A DNA stretch of 64,000 bases from Chrysoperla carnea. Lineage: Eukaryota; Arthropoda; Insecta; Neuroptera; Chrysopidae. The notes below the pieces were generated by a model. The model saw only the letters and a list, made by a program, of their open reading frames with translations. It made no database searches and was not told the origin of the DNA. Made by a program: the position numbers and the translations under genes. This document shows positions 33,901 to 47,500 of this stretch, piece after piece (position 1 is the stretch's first letter; the number at the start of each line of letters is the position of its first letter). The DNA is taken from positions 73,126,520-73,190,519 of the forward strand of contig NC_058339.1 in NCBI RefSeq assembly GCF_905475395.1, written 5' to 3'.

Positions 33901-36900
33901 GTTATTTTATCATTTCACTGTGCGGTGGCGTTGCTAAAACGACGCGTTTTTCAAAAAAAGTTATTAAGTTATAAAATTTTTAAAGTTAAAAAAGTACATA
34001 TACCTTTAATTAAATTCAATGACTTCATTTTACAGTTTGTGAAGTTGGTTGTCAGGATGAGAATGGTTTAGAAATTGACGAACTAGTTTTATCAAATTTA
34101 GATGGTGATCAATTACGTGAAGCCGCATTCACACCACAAATCATTAGACGCTTAGAGAAACGTGTAATGCGTTGGTCAAAACAAGTATCAGATTTATTAC
34201 TGGAAAGTGATCAATTACGACACGAATTCAATACATCTGGACCGCAAGATGAACTTGAATATTGGAAAAAACGTGCAGCACAATTTACACAGCTTTGCAA
34301 ACAATTACAGCATTCAGAGATACAACGTAGTTTATTATGTTTACATGTGTCACGTTCACGGGCCTTTAAATTTTGGAAAAATTCTATTGATAAAAAAATC
34401 ACAATATGTTATAATGAAGCGAAAGATAATGCGAAATATATTGAAGCTATGGAGAAATGTGTTCATACTTTATATTTGGATGAACCAGTAATTTAAAAGC
34501 ATAAATGTTTGTAATAAATCTAGATCAATTGCAGAGTCAGCTAACCCTTAGATCCAAGGGATGTGTGTTGGTACAAGATTTTTGATGGTCGCCGTACAAT
34601 CGGCTGGTTTTGAAAATTAGGGGAAGGTCTCCAATAATGATAATGATCCCCCAAAGAAAAAATGTAATTTATAGCCAAACTATTTTAGATATGTATAACG
34701 CCACAATAATTTTGGTTTCTTTATTCAAGTGTCGCAATATTGGCATGCCAATTCCTTTGATTTGTTTAAATTTTAGAACTATTCAATGTTTCTCGTTTAG
34801 AACTATTCAAGGGATCGTTTTATTGACCTTGTAAGAATGGGCGGGTAAAATGATCCCATTTTGGGTATAGTATCTTAATTTATTGGATACGAGAACTTTA
34901 GAATTATGGGAATCTTTATCTTAAACTATTTTAAAATTTTTGTTTAATATTATATTTTTGCAAACTTTATAGTGGAAATTTTGTGAATTGTGGCTTCTCG
35001 GTGGTTATTAGCAATCTAGATTTATTATTAACATCTATGTATAAACTTTAATCTAACTTGATTGAAAAACACAGTCATATACAGGATGATTTTTTAAGTT
35101 GACATATGCTTGATACTCGATAAATAAATTTAATCGAGGAAATTGCATCAAACGAAAAATGTTAGTTTCAAAGGCACATATCTTATACTGGCATCAAATT
35201 CGATTTACTTTTCAGATTCAATTAAAACCTCACTCATTCATAACTGACAAACATTAGATGAACGCTTTAAATTATAAAGTTTACTTTTATAAATACGCAA
35301 ACATTTTTTTGTAAACCAAATAGTTAAGGTATTTGCAAAAATCTAGCTTTTTGTGCGTTTGTTCATTCAGTTTGAACAAAAATGGTCTTTATAAGAAAAC
35401 GAACCACTTTTATTGGATTTATTGGAACATTTTTTTTGATTCGCAAAAACAATTATACGAAATAACAATTTTAATATGTGTCTGCGTAAGATGTGCGCCT
35501 ACACACCCAACATTTTTCGCTTGAAGCGTTTTTATCAATAAAAGTTCATATATCAACTTAAAAAAGCACCCTGTAGTGTATATTATATAATGCGATTAAT
35601 ATGTGATTTTACTATTTTCAGAACAAAATGCAAGAATCAATTTTGGGTATGATTCAAACTGTAAGACTCATATATAACGTGTCCCAGTTTTATAACACTT
35701 CTGAAAGGATATCATCTTTAATGATCAAAGTTAGTTGATATTTTTTGAACATCTTTCTGCTATACTTTCTTGTAAACTTGAGAATTTTGCCTTTTCTTAA
35801 ATTTTCTTGCTTTAGTGTAATAATATGATTCAAGAGTTGCACAGTAAAAGTCTGCAGATCGAGTTTTTAATACCAGTCAAAGATATCGTCTTATATGTTG
35901 TCTTTCACAAAGATTAGATCTCGTAATCCAAATAGCGAAACGCAGACAGATAGGTAGCGCGATAGACCAATTTGCCACTTTTCTGCTGCTTTTAATCGGG
36001 GGGATAAGAAACAGTTAAAAAGTTTTTCCAAAAACTATGAGATTCATGAAGGCAGTTGTACGGGATTTAAACAAAGTGGAAAATGGAACCATCGTTACCT
36101 ACCTGTCGATGTTTCCCGATGCAGTCAGGTAGGAAAATCCTCCTGATTTGCGCGCGAGCGATCGAGACGTTGGGCTATGCTCACTTTATTTGAGAGTTTT
36201 TTTGCGTGGTCTTTTCTGATATATATTCTTTTCCCCTGGATCGAATGCAAGTGATTCAGAGGTGCCAAAGTCAATTTGATCTTAATTGTCAAAGTAGCAA
36301 AAATTCATGCTTTTAATCAAAGTTATCCAAATTTGATCTGGAATGTAAAATTGAAAGAAAGAACAATTTGGATAACAATGAGTCTGGGTTCGGGAAAAAG
36401 TTAAGGGCGGCTTTCGAATTTTCCTTTTTAAAAAGCATTCTTTTTTTATATTATAGATAACAAATCAAATGATCGATACGTGTAGACAATATATTACATC
36501 CACCGGGAAGTATACAATTTGGAATCAAGACCAGGATGAAATCATTGAGAAAATGTTTCAATGTATCAATTTAAACGATGTAAGTTTTAATAATAGAATG
36601 TTTTTAGGAAGTTCGAGCATTTTTCCAGAGTGAGGATGCAATTTTTTTCAATTTTACGCCTTCAGGCTTAGTTTTTTCGATTTATTTATTCATAGACACA
36701 TTAAGTTTGTTAAAATCACTTTGTATTCTAAGACAGATAGCTTCAGGATGTTGATGGTATTTGATAAAGAATTACATTTTACATCTGCCTGTTGACATAA
36801 AATTCATTATGCTCTATTTAAGTTAAGTAGAAAAATTAAGCCTTTTCCCACCTACCGTGCTCGAACTTACCCTTATAGGACCCTGTAATAACAAAACTTA

Positions 36901-39900
36901 TGAATTTAGGTCTATCGACGCACATATTACACTGTAAGATCTCAACCATTTATACCTGGAACAAAACCACTATATTTCTCCGAAAATTACGTTTTCGGAA
37001 AGTTTGATCAATTTTCTAATCGTCTATCAAAAATTATCGCAACCTATAAATTCATTGACGATTACACACAACTGTTTGGAAGACGTGTTTCTGGATTAAT
37101 GTTATGGGAAAATTTGGAAGATGCTATGGAATTTTTTGAGAATACGAAAAAATTCATTCAAACTAAACAGTATGATTACTTATATCAACGTAATTTTCAA
37201 TTCGATAAAGATTTTACCACGTTTCGAAAACGTATTAATGAACTAAGAGATCAAGTTTGTACAGCAGTTGAACAAAATTACATTTTGGTCTGGAATACAC
37301 CACAGGGTCTGTCGTTTTTACCTCGTTTCGAACGTGTTAAGGCAAAAGTACCATCGATTGATATGGACGATAAATATGATCGTGTTTTAAGGTTTGTTCA
37401 ATCTGAAATTAGTACACTTTCCAAATTCATTTATTAGGTGGACGTAGATTAGTTTTGATAAGATTCGATTTAAAAGTAAGTCTTAAGTCAAAGGTGCTTC
37501 AGAAATTCCATATCTTTAATAAACTTCAAGATATTTCTGGATGATAGCTTTTTTTATTTCACTAAAGGTAGTAGGTATCTATGAAAACATATCATCCATC
37601 TACTGTTCTATCATAAAACTAGTGTTAATAATGCTTACTTTTGAAGTCATTTATTTACTTAACTAATCGGGCACCCCCCCCCCCTCAATGTTCAGCATTG
37701 ATTAAGACTTATTGTTAGTCCAACTTCATATTTTTGCTGCAGATACTGCGATTATCAAACTGAACGTGTTCTACAAGTATTTCAAAGGCAACGTGACAAT
37801 CCTCCAGTTGCCAGAAATTTTACACTAATAGCAAATCGTATTCGTTGGTCTCGCACTTTACATTTACATTTGAAGGAATTTATGGATGGTATCAAAGCAC
37901 ATTCAGTTTTAAGCACAAAACCTGTCACCAGTGATATGCTAAAACGATATGATGCGGTAACGGACCAGCTAAAGTCTTACGAAAATGAAATGTTAGCTAT
38001 TTGGATGGATCAAAATATAAGTCAAGCGGATATTTGGTTAACTCAGCCATTATTAAAATTGGATAAGGAAGCTGGTTGTATTAGAGTGAATTATTGTCTG
38101 GGCATTTCGTTGCTTATACGCGAAGCAGATTGTTTAGCCAAGTTGGATTTGCCTTTGCCAATTGTGGCAAGTACGTTGTTAACAAAACGGGCTCATTTTG
38201 ATAGAATTAATGATAATTTACATGTAATTATTGAACTTTATTATGTACAGGGTGCATTTAACATGTGGAGAAAAATGTAAAGAAAATTTTATATATTAGA
38301 GAAGTGGAGATTCTGATAATAGCCGATAACCAATTGTCATGCTCATGACAATCGCTTGTCTGTTTGGGCAGCATTTTTTGAAAAGCTTAAATTTTATGAA
38401 TTCATTTTTCGTATCTCTGTAAATATGCCACCCACATTTTTTTGCTTGAATCCTGTGCAATATTTGTGTTGAGCGTGGGCCCTTTTAATCTATTCTGGTG
38501 AATAGCTCTGTATTTAACCAATCAAAAAATAACTAAAACAAAATTTGCAGAGTTTGATGAGGGAGATCATGTTCCGACATCAATTGGACTCAGTTCTCTT
38601 GGTTCTTTTAATAATCAATTTAGATCCTAAAAGATAAGAGATAGAATAGCACTTTAAATTAGAAAGTTGTACCTCATACAAAAACTAACTTTTTTTTATT
38701 CAAAACCTTTTTTTCGAAAATCGAGCTTAGCTTTCGGAGGAAATGCGACTTAAAAATATGTTATTATTGCATTTAATCAAAAGAAAAAAGGATAGCTATA
38801 AAATTTTATCAAAAGGTCCTGCAACAAAGGTCATTTACCTGTTTTAATAAATTTAAAGCTCCTGTAAATTTTCAAGGTCATATGAAGATCAAGGTCAAAT
38901 GAGCTTGAAATTAGAATTTCAGGTCAAGGTCATGGATACAGTGGAATGTGTTCTATTGCCCTTAACAACTTTCGGCTAAAGGATTATTGTGTAGCCAGAG
39001 TGTTTTCTTTCGCTTAAATGAAATAATGACCTATTTTTAAGTCACATTTCCTCCGAAAGCTAACGATTTTTAGAAAAATGTTTTAATTTAAAAAAATGTT
39101 AGTTTTTTTATGAGAATCAACTTTCTAAGTTATTCTATCTCTTAATTTTTAGGATCTAAATTGGCTATTAAAGCAACCCGAAGAATTAGACAAAATAGAT
39201 TAAAATGGCCCACCTTGTAAGCTACTTTGCATTATAAGTTATATCCAAAATTTTTTAGCATATGATAGATAGATTTTTAACGGTTGTAAAATCAGTAAAA
39301 TTAGAAGTTCGTTCATTATTTTTACCACATTTACTACGTTTGTCCTCAATGTTAACACCTGGATTTCAATCATTAAATTGGGCTGGAAAAAAATGGGAGT
39401 CGTTTGTTCAGAAAATTTTTGCAGCTATCAATCAATTTGAAATATTGGTAGGCGGATCTAATAAATTTGATATTTAACTTATTTATACAGTGTGTCGCAT
39501 TTAAGATGAAGACACCCTCATATTTTCGTTATTTATAAGAATATCGATTTGAAATATCACACATGGGGAGTGTCACATTTTTTAAGATATACTTAACCGA
39601 AATTTGAACTTTAAACTCTGCCTACTAAAAATTGAATAGGACCGAATCTTAATATTTTGCCTAGCGTCAGAGAAGGTTAAAGAAATCGAAAAAAATTATT
39701 GAAAAAGTTGCTTTATTTTATACCCATGTACCGATTTTGATTTCAAATTCATTTTTAATTTTTTTATTATTTTGAGTTTACTCAAAATTATTACAAGTTT
39801 ATTGAAATATTTGAATACATTACAATATTAAATTATCAATTTGTCCAGTTTTTATATTCCATAGCATCCTGAAAAGTTTATTTTTTAATTTTATAACTAG

Positions 39901-42900
39901 TGTGCTATGGAATGAAAAATCTGGACAAATTGATAATTTAATAGTGTTTTGTATTCAAATACTTCAAAAAACTTGTAATAATTTTGAGTATAGACCAAAA
40001 TAATGAACAAATTAAAAATATTAATTTTATGATGAAAATCGGTATATGGGTATAAAAAAATATTCTAAGCAACTTTTTCTAATAGTTTTTTCAATATCTC
40101 TAACCATCTCTGGCACTAAGCAAAATACTAAGAATCAGTCCTATTTTCCAATTTGTAGTGGGCTGAGTTTAAAGTTCAGATTTGGCTTAAGTACCTATAA
40201 ATAACGAAAATATTAGGGTGTCTTCATCTTAAATGCGACACACGGTATAATATCAGCATTTTACTTTATCAAAAAAAAATTTGTGCAATACTAAACATTA
40301 CAGATGATACGTGTCCATGATATTTATTCAAATAGAATCCTCGAAGTATTAGCTTCAATGCAAACAGTAACAATACATGCACTTCCTGAAATCGGAGAAC
40401 AATGGACCATAGAACAGTTTATGGAAAAATCTGAACTTGTAAGTCATGCGTCGGCTACCATCTTACATAATAAAAGTTTTTTAATTGAAGACGCAGTCGA
40501 AGAAATCCTGTATTTAGTCAAAGATGCTACGAAATATTTCCAAACAGATGAGCCCTCAGAAATTGATTCATTATTGCAAGAAGATACTTCCAATTCAGAT
40601 ACTATAGACAGTGAAAATTTAGATTGGACTCAAGTTGATGAATGTTTCGAGCAACCTCACATATTAGTCCCGGGAGGTACAGGACCTCCCAAAGCAACTC
40701 GCGATTTAGTTCAATGCGCACCAAATGAGATGCGTCGCTTTTATACACGTAAAGTGATTGATGTTATAATTAAAGTCACAAAGCATTCATTGGAGATAAT
40801 ACGTAAAAAATTCTTAACCCCTGAATTAGTTAGAAAAGAAGAGGAGAACGCTGGAGGAGGGGAAAATGAGAAAGCATCTTTGGCGGCTTTGGTATTACGT
40901 ATCAAGAAGAAAGAGTTGAATCTGTTTAATGAACCTTTATTTATAGTGCAAGCGGTTTTAGATATACCAAATATATGTTTGAAACCAAAATTGGATGAAG
41001 TGCAAGAAGCGTTAGTGATTGGTGCTAATCATATTACAGGAGTTGCTCGGGGTGTTGGCCAATGGACTGGACCTAGGCAAGTCAAACAGGTATAGAATTC
41101 CGAAGTTATTGATCCAAGCCAATTTGCTAAGCCTGTGTGTAAAGCAGGAGGGGATGGCGGTTAACTTCTCTCCCCTCTATTGACAATCTTCCCACATAAA
41201 TTTTAATTTACAAGAAAGCCCTGCAAATGCAGTCATTTATGAAATCGATTTTCACTGACTTGTCAGCTGTTCAAGCTATTTCGACCTTTGTGCCGTTTCA
41301 GAGTGTCGTCAATTTTTGGAATCATCAAACTTTGACGAAAACTATACAAATTTAGATCTTTCGTGATAAGTCTCGGAAACTGAAATTCTCAGAAATCCGA
41401 TTTTTGAACAATCTTAACATTTTATGAAATTTTGCTTATCTATTTCCCAACAGGACGTCAAAAATTCACTCGAAATGGTTCGCGTTCTGGCAATTTTGCC
41501 TGAGACAACAACGACTATGCGTTGTCGTTCGATAGGCTAAACGGTTTAATCTCGCTCAATATACTAATATAACTAATATACATCGCAATGTGGAGGTCGA
41601 AAGTTTTTTTTTCTGTAACTTGCAGGATTAACTCATTGAAAAATAGTCTTCGTAAATCAATGTGGCACCCTTCCCTTCGGATGGTGTCCTTAAAAATTTG
41701 TCTTTCCTCTCAATTTTTTTAGTCTTCATAAATCAACGTGGCGCCTTTCTCATACAAATAACCTAAACTTTCCCTAAAATTTTTTCCGCCCTAGGCACAG
41801 GTCTAACAGGCCTAAATCTGTCTCTGTGTTGTTGACTTATCCAAATATGTTGTTTTAAAAATTTTGTGATTTGGTGAAGAATTTGTTCCTGGAGAACAAT
41901 ACCGGTTCCTTTCAATGATGTTAGTTACAAAAGTTCTTCAAAATCCTCTTCAATTATAAATACCAGTCTCTTCGCAGAGGCCACTCAAATGTGTACCTTC
42001 CTGGAATTATCATAGGATTTGTAGCATATTTTTTGATCGGTTTTTTTGTTAGCTGCGTTTTTAGCAAGACTTTTTTCTTAATTGAATTAGGCAAGCAGAA
42101 AAGTGAGCACCGTTTACCATCGTCAATCAATTTTCTCAGTAGTGAATCAACAAATTGGACACGAAAAAGGAGTACGTGAATTTCGTAAAAAATTTTACCG
42201 TATGGTTGACGATAGGCGACCAGAGTTTCCAATACAGCAGCGAAATTTTTACACACAAATTATGGAAAATAAGGAAGTATCGAAATCTGTTGCTTTAATT
42301 GCAACATGTACGGATAACATCAAGAAGGTAAGTAATTATAAACATACAAATAGTGTAACTTTCTACTCGATAAGTTAGGTTGTTATATTAGCTGTCCATA
42401 GCAGACACACTTAGGCCATACGATCCATTGTGATACCATATATGTGTTTCACCTCTTTTTCCGCTTATAATATCATTTATCAGGTCCTCAATTAATTCAA
42501 GAGGCTGGGTAAACCTCCTTCGTGCATAAAGCATGTATTACACCAGCCCATCACAGCCATTAATTAAATTAAATTTTTGTTGAGACGACTGGAATCGAAC
42601 CCGCCATCCTAGTCATACCGCGTACGGGTAATTAACCAAGTGAAATAAAATATTTGTTTCTTAGGAAGTGGATGATTATATGAAACGTTTCAAACCATTT
42701 ACATTTTTATGGCGTAACGAAAAGAGTAAACGTGAAATGTTGGCAGCAACTTTGGCAGATTTTGATCGTTGGTTACGTCGACATAGTGAACTTGAAGAAC
42801 GTTTAGAAAATGAATCATTAACAAAATCATTTTATAATAGTTTGAAAATATCTATTGAACAATTAAAAAGTACGTTATTAATTGAAATTAGAAAATCAAC

Positions 42901-44540
42901 ACTAAGGTTTGTTATTTCTTTGATTTTCGAATAAAATATAGAATGTTACTAGTACTTTTATAGGGAAGGACTTTAAGGACAAAAGAAAACCTTATTAATA
43001 ATAAATGGAAAGGCATTGGGTTATAAAGGCAATTAAATATGCTTTAATCTAATATAACGACTCCGATTCATCACTAATAGAAGAAATGAACGTACAAAGT
43101 TTTTGTTTAAAACTTTTTATTTTATTTTTTTTTCATAAATCGAATCGATTTAATAATAATACCTATTTGGATAACTGGACCTATTTGTGTTAATTGGGGT
43201 ATCATAAATAGGTCTCTAGTACCTAGACAGAAGTCCTATGTGCCATCCTTGAAAATAATCTGTCACCCGAAGGCGAAATGTCTCCGGGTAAGAGAGGAAG
43301 GATACAGGTTCGCCGCTGGGAGTTCTACCAGGAAGAGAACCCAGGATTGATGGATCCAAGATTTCCGACCAGGTGCAAATAACATGAATGGAAGTTTTAT
43401 CGTTCACCATATAGGTCCTACAAGTGGGGTCATCAGAAATCCCCATGTTAAGAAGGTGGTAGTTAATTCGACAGTTTCCTGTCAAGAATGTCCCTACCCT
43501 TCTCACCTGTGCTTTAATGAAATTAAACAGACGAGCACAGCCGAATGACCTAGTTGTGGTTATACATAGTTTGCCCTGCCGTATGCCCTGCGCAAAAGTC
43601 GTAGCCACTCCTTGATTCGGTAAATTACGATAAACTTCTTGCTATGGGAATGACAAGCTCAAGTGAACGGGCTTTTTGAAGTAACCCCTCTCGTACCAAC
43701 AAGTCCATTGTTTCATTCCCCTTAACGACAGAGTGGCCCGTTACACAGATCAGTAAGACTATGTTTGTCAGTGCCAAGCGGTTCTCGTATCCATTTACTT
43801 TATCTGTTTTTGTGTATTTTAGGATCGGCTTAGTAATGAAAAAAAAATACCATCGAGAAATGAATTATCTATATGCGGTTATGAGCGAATTGGAACGTAA
43901 TTTATTACGACAACCTAAAGATTTGGATGAGACACGTTTAGTTTTGCTTGCTATAGGTAAAATACGACAACAAGAAGTTGATATGGAATTACGTATAGAT
44001 CCAATTGAGGTAAAGAATTCCACACTTAAAAAATAGGCTGGTTTTTAGTCCGAAAAATACGTGAAGACATTAATCATGACGCAAGTCATATCAATTGTTG
44101 AAATAAAAACATTTCATTGAAGGTTAAAAGATTGGCAATTTCAAAATAAACGTTGAGTGGTTCTAGTTTTTACGTTATGAAGATGATTTCCAGATTCTTA
44201 ACCATTTTTGGATCATTAATATCCATAAAAATATTTTGTTTATTTATTATAATTTTAGGAAGCGTTTGCAATATTGATCAAACATGAAATAGAAATTGAA
44301 CCGGAACTTCTGGAACAAATTAATAGTTTACGTCCATCGTGGCATGAATTAGCAGAGAAGGCAATATCCTTCCACTTTAGACTGCTATTAGATCAACCAG
44401 ATTTGCAACAAGAATTAAAAGAAAATATGGAAGTATTTGTTGTTGATAAGGACAAATTCTGTTTTGATTATGAAACAACCGGACCAATGATACCTGGTTT
44501 AGAACCAAGAGAGGCCTCTAATCGCTTAAAATTATTTCAA
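30970..44540 (+). CDS. DNAH5: Dynein heavy chain: N-terminal tail (exons 1-13)
   Basis: Residues 1 to about 1,427. This part dimerises with other heavy chains and binds intermediate chains on the outer doublet. After [20 protein letters not shown] comes the conserved [11 protein letters not shown] block. An insertion follows at about residues 80-140 that is Glu/Pro-rich, then Pro/Ser-rich; the conserved reading resumes at [16 protein letters not shown]. Later matches include [19 protein letters not shown] in exon 3 and [14 protein letters not shown] across exons 6/7. The exon 7 donor at 38224 was chosen because it restores the length expected in this family before LFLPHL. Confidence 0.9.
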
Positions 44541-47500
44541 GTAAGTATTCAGCAAGAGGATTATTTGTTATTAAATTCTGAAAACGAGTGGTTCTGGGGT
44601 GGTTCTGAGGTGGCATAATCTGGTTCCCAGCTTATCTCAGCTTACCTCAATTTGCTTTAAGAAAAAGGGAGGAATTATCCTTCCTCCGCAATTCGAAACA
44701 TTTTATCGAGTCTTAATAATACTTTAGGAATTATTTATTGTTTTAAATATGTGTATGTGTGAAAAATGTCTTGACAAACAACTCAATTGCATTCGAAGAA
44801 TAAACAGTAAAGCATCGAAATCAAATATAGATTTTCTCTGTGAATATTAGACTTGCTAAGAAGATTAGTTAGATTAGGTTAGGTTGGAGTGAGAAAGGCT
44901 GGCTCAAGTGAGTCTATCTCCTCAAAGTAAGAGCTTGACAAATTTAGAGAAGTTGAGACATCATTTCTACCTCTTTTCCACTGTTTCCACTTTTTCAGCG
45001 CGCCTACTGTCCAGGCAGTGTTCTATGATAGCCGCAATGATTTTGCTTATAGAGTCCCTTTGAAGTGATATAAGATCTTCGGAACGTCTACCATGCCTTT
45101 CTTGTAGTACTACAAGCGTGTTCTTTCCCATGATCTAAGATTGGCCTTTTCTAAGATACCCCCATTAAGAAGCAGTTTGTTATTCGCAAATGGAACTTCC
45201 AGATGCCTATTGATGCTTGTCTGACTATCTTGTGTTATTTATAACAAGGTCGACGGCTTCAAAGTTTCCTGAACTGCCCCTGTGTCCCGGTACTCAAATA
45301 CTCAAATCAAGTTTACATTCATTTGTTCCCCCCAGCTCATTTAAAGACGTTCGGTAGTCCTGTGCTATCTTTGAAGTTCGGTACACTAAGCTGCATGATT
45401 TTAGCGTTGTTTGCCAATCGGTGAGGATAGTAATGTCACTGGAGATTCAATTAAGTCTTATAGTCCATCATTCCCGCTTAATATTCGCTAAAATAATCCG
45501 GCAGCCGATAATCTAAATTTTCAGACCACAAACCTACCGTCTTTAACTTAGATCCGTCGGTATATAATACCACGCCCTTAATCTTTGGTTATCTCTGCTA
45601 AGAGAATATCTAATTGCTCTGTATGTTTATTGTCAGTTTAGTCCAAAGTACCTATGTAACGTTTAGAAATATGGAAGTGATCTAGAAATGAGTAAATTTA
45701 AAATAAAATTCGTTAAAATTACGTAGTTTCCTGTGCGGCGAATCTTATTTTATTTTTGTTTTAGAATCGCTTTGATGTTTTGTGGAGAACAATGAACACA
45801 TATCAAAGAGGTGAAGATTTATTCGGCGTAAAAATAACCGAATATCCTGATCTACAAGAAATCCGTAAAGAATTGAATTTATTACAAAAGTTATATCAAT
45901 TATACAATGATGTAATCGATAGTACGAATAGCTATTACGAGATATCATGGTGTGAGATAAGTATTGAAAAAATTAATGATGAACTGATGGATTTCCAAAC
46001 ACGATGCCGCAAATTACCAAAAGCATTAAAAGAATGGCCAGCGTTCTTTGCGTTAAAGAAGACTGTGGATGATTTTAATGATATGTGCCCGTTATTAGAG
46101 CTAATGTCAAATAAGGCAATGAAACCACGTCATTGGGATCGTATTATGGATGTGTGCAAACGAGAATTTGATTTAGAGAATCCAGAATTTCGTTTGAAGC
46201 ATTTGTTAGAGGCACCGTTATTTACCCCAAAAAATAAAGAAGCTATTGAAGTAAGTTAAAGGAATTTTAATTTATATGGTAGGATTGTAAGTGTAAATGA
46301 AAGCTCTGTCGGACTGCTGCGATAAAAATATTTGTTTTTTGTTTGAAAATATAATAAAATATACAGCATTTGCATCCTTATAACTTTATTACCCTGTTGC
46401 CTTTTGAACTCTACCAAGGCTCATTTCAGAGGGTACAAAAGTTTATTTGAAAATGTGTTACTCCAGTTTAATCTAAGACCGGAGGTGTTGTCATGGCAAT
46501 CTGAAATTCAAAAACATTTGTAAAAAAAAGTCCATAGTTATTCTGAAATATGTTAACCGATTGAGCTGAAATTTTTCATGCATGCTTAGTATAGATGTCA
46601 ATGCATGAGAAGTGGCGTCCTGATTTTCCCACTGCTTTGCTTCCACCATATTTGCTATATATATGTTTTGCCCGGGTGAAATCTTGCAACTCAATTTTGA
46701 AGCAGTTATTTTTGTCCTTTCAATTTGATGTGCATTTTATGAGGTGATTAAATATTCCTTAAAATAAAGTTAATTGTTAATTGTTGAAATATCTTGTATA
46801 GAAAGCGTTGAATGTAAGTACTTGCATTATTCGTAATAAATTAAAAAACTTTAAAAACCAACACCGGTTACCATTTGTTTTGGTATTCGAAAATTTTCAA
46901 AATTTTCGAAAGTATTTTCTATAATTTTGTTTTTCGAGAGTGTTTTACAAGCCCACTAGTGAGAGCTACCTAAAAATTTTCAACCTTTTATATATGTTTA
47001 GAAAAAAATAGACACCAAAGTTTGTCTTTATTTGTGCCATCGTGGGTAAATAATTATATTGTGGGTAAAAATGTTTCAAACAAAAGTTGTTTATTTTTAT
47101 ATAAGGAACATTTTTCATATTTAATATTTGTTCTATCTCTAAGGGTTTACAAGATGGGTCCTACGGACCTAAGACTTTTTTCGTTTTTGTGTTATATATG
47201 GATTAAAAGATTGTGTGCATTTATTCGAATCAATTTACAGGATATTTGTATTGGTGCTCAAAAAGAGAAGGATATCGAAGGAAAATTACGACAAGTGACC
47301 CTTGAATGGAATAATCAAGAATTACAATTTTTGAACTTTAATAATCGCGGAGAATTACTGCTACGTGGTGATACAACCGCTGATAGTATCAGCTTACTGG
47401 ATGATTGTTTGATGATATTGAGTGCATTGGTCTCAAATCGTTATAATCCACCATTTATTAAACAAATTAATTATTGGGTTTACGCTTTATCGAATACAAA

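Noticed and set aside
34207-34491. 94-codon plus-strand frame overlapping dynein exon 3
   Set aside because: Out of frame with the dynein reading, which matches the known protein family.
38224-38280. Extension of dynein exon 7 to the stop at 38278
   Set aside because: It would end the protein early. The donor at 38224 keeps frame and gives exactly the residue spacing expected in DNAH5-type proteins.
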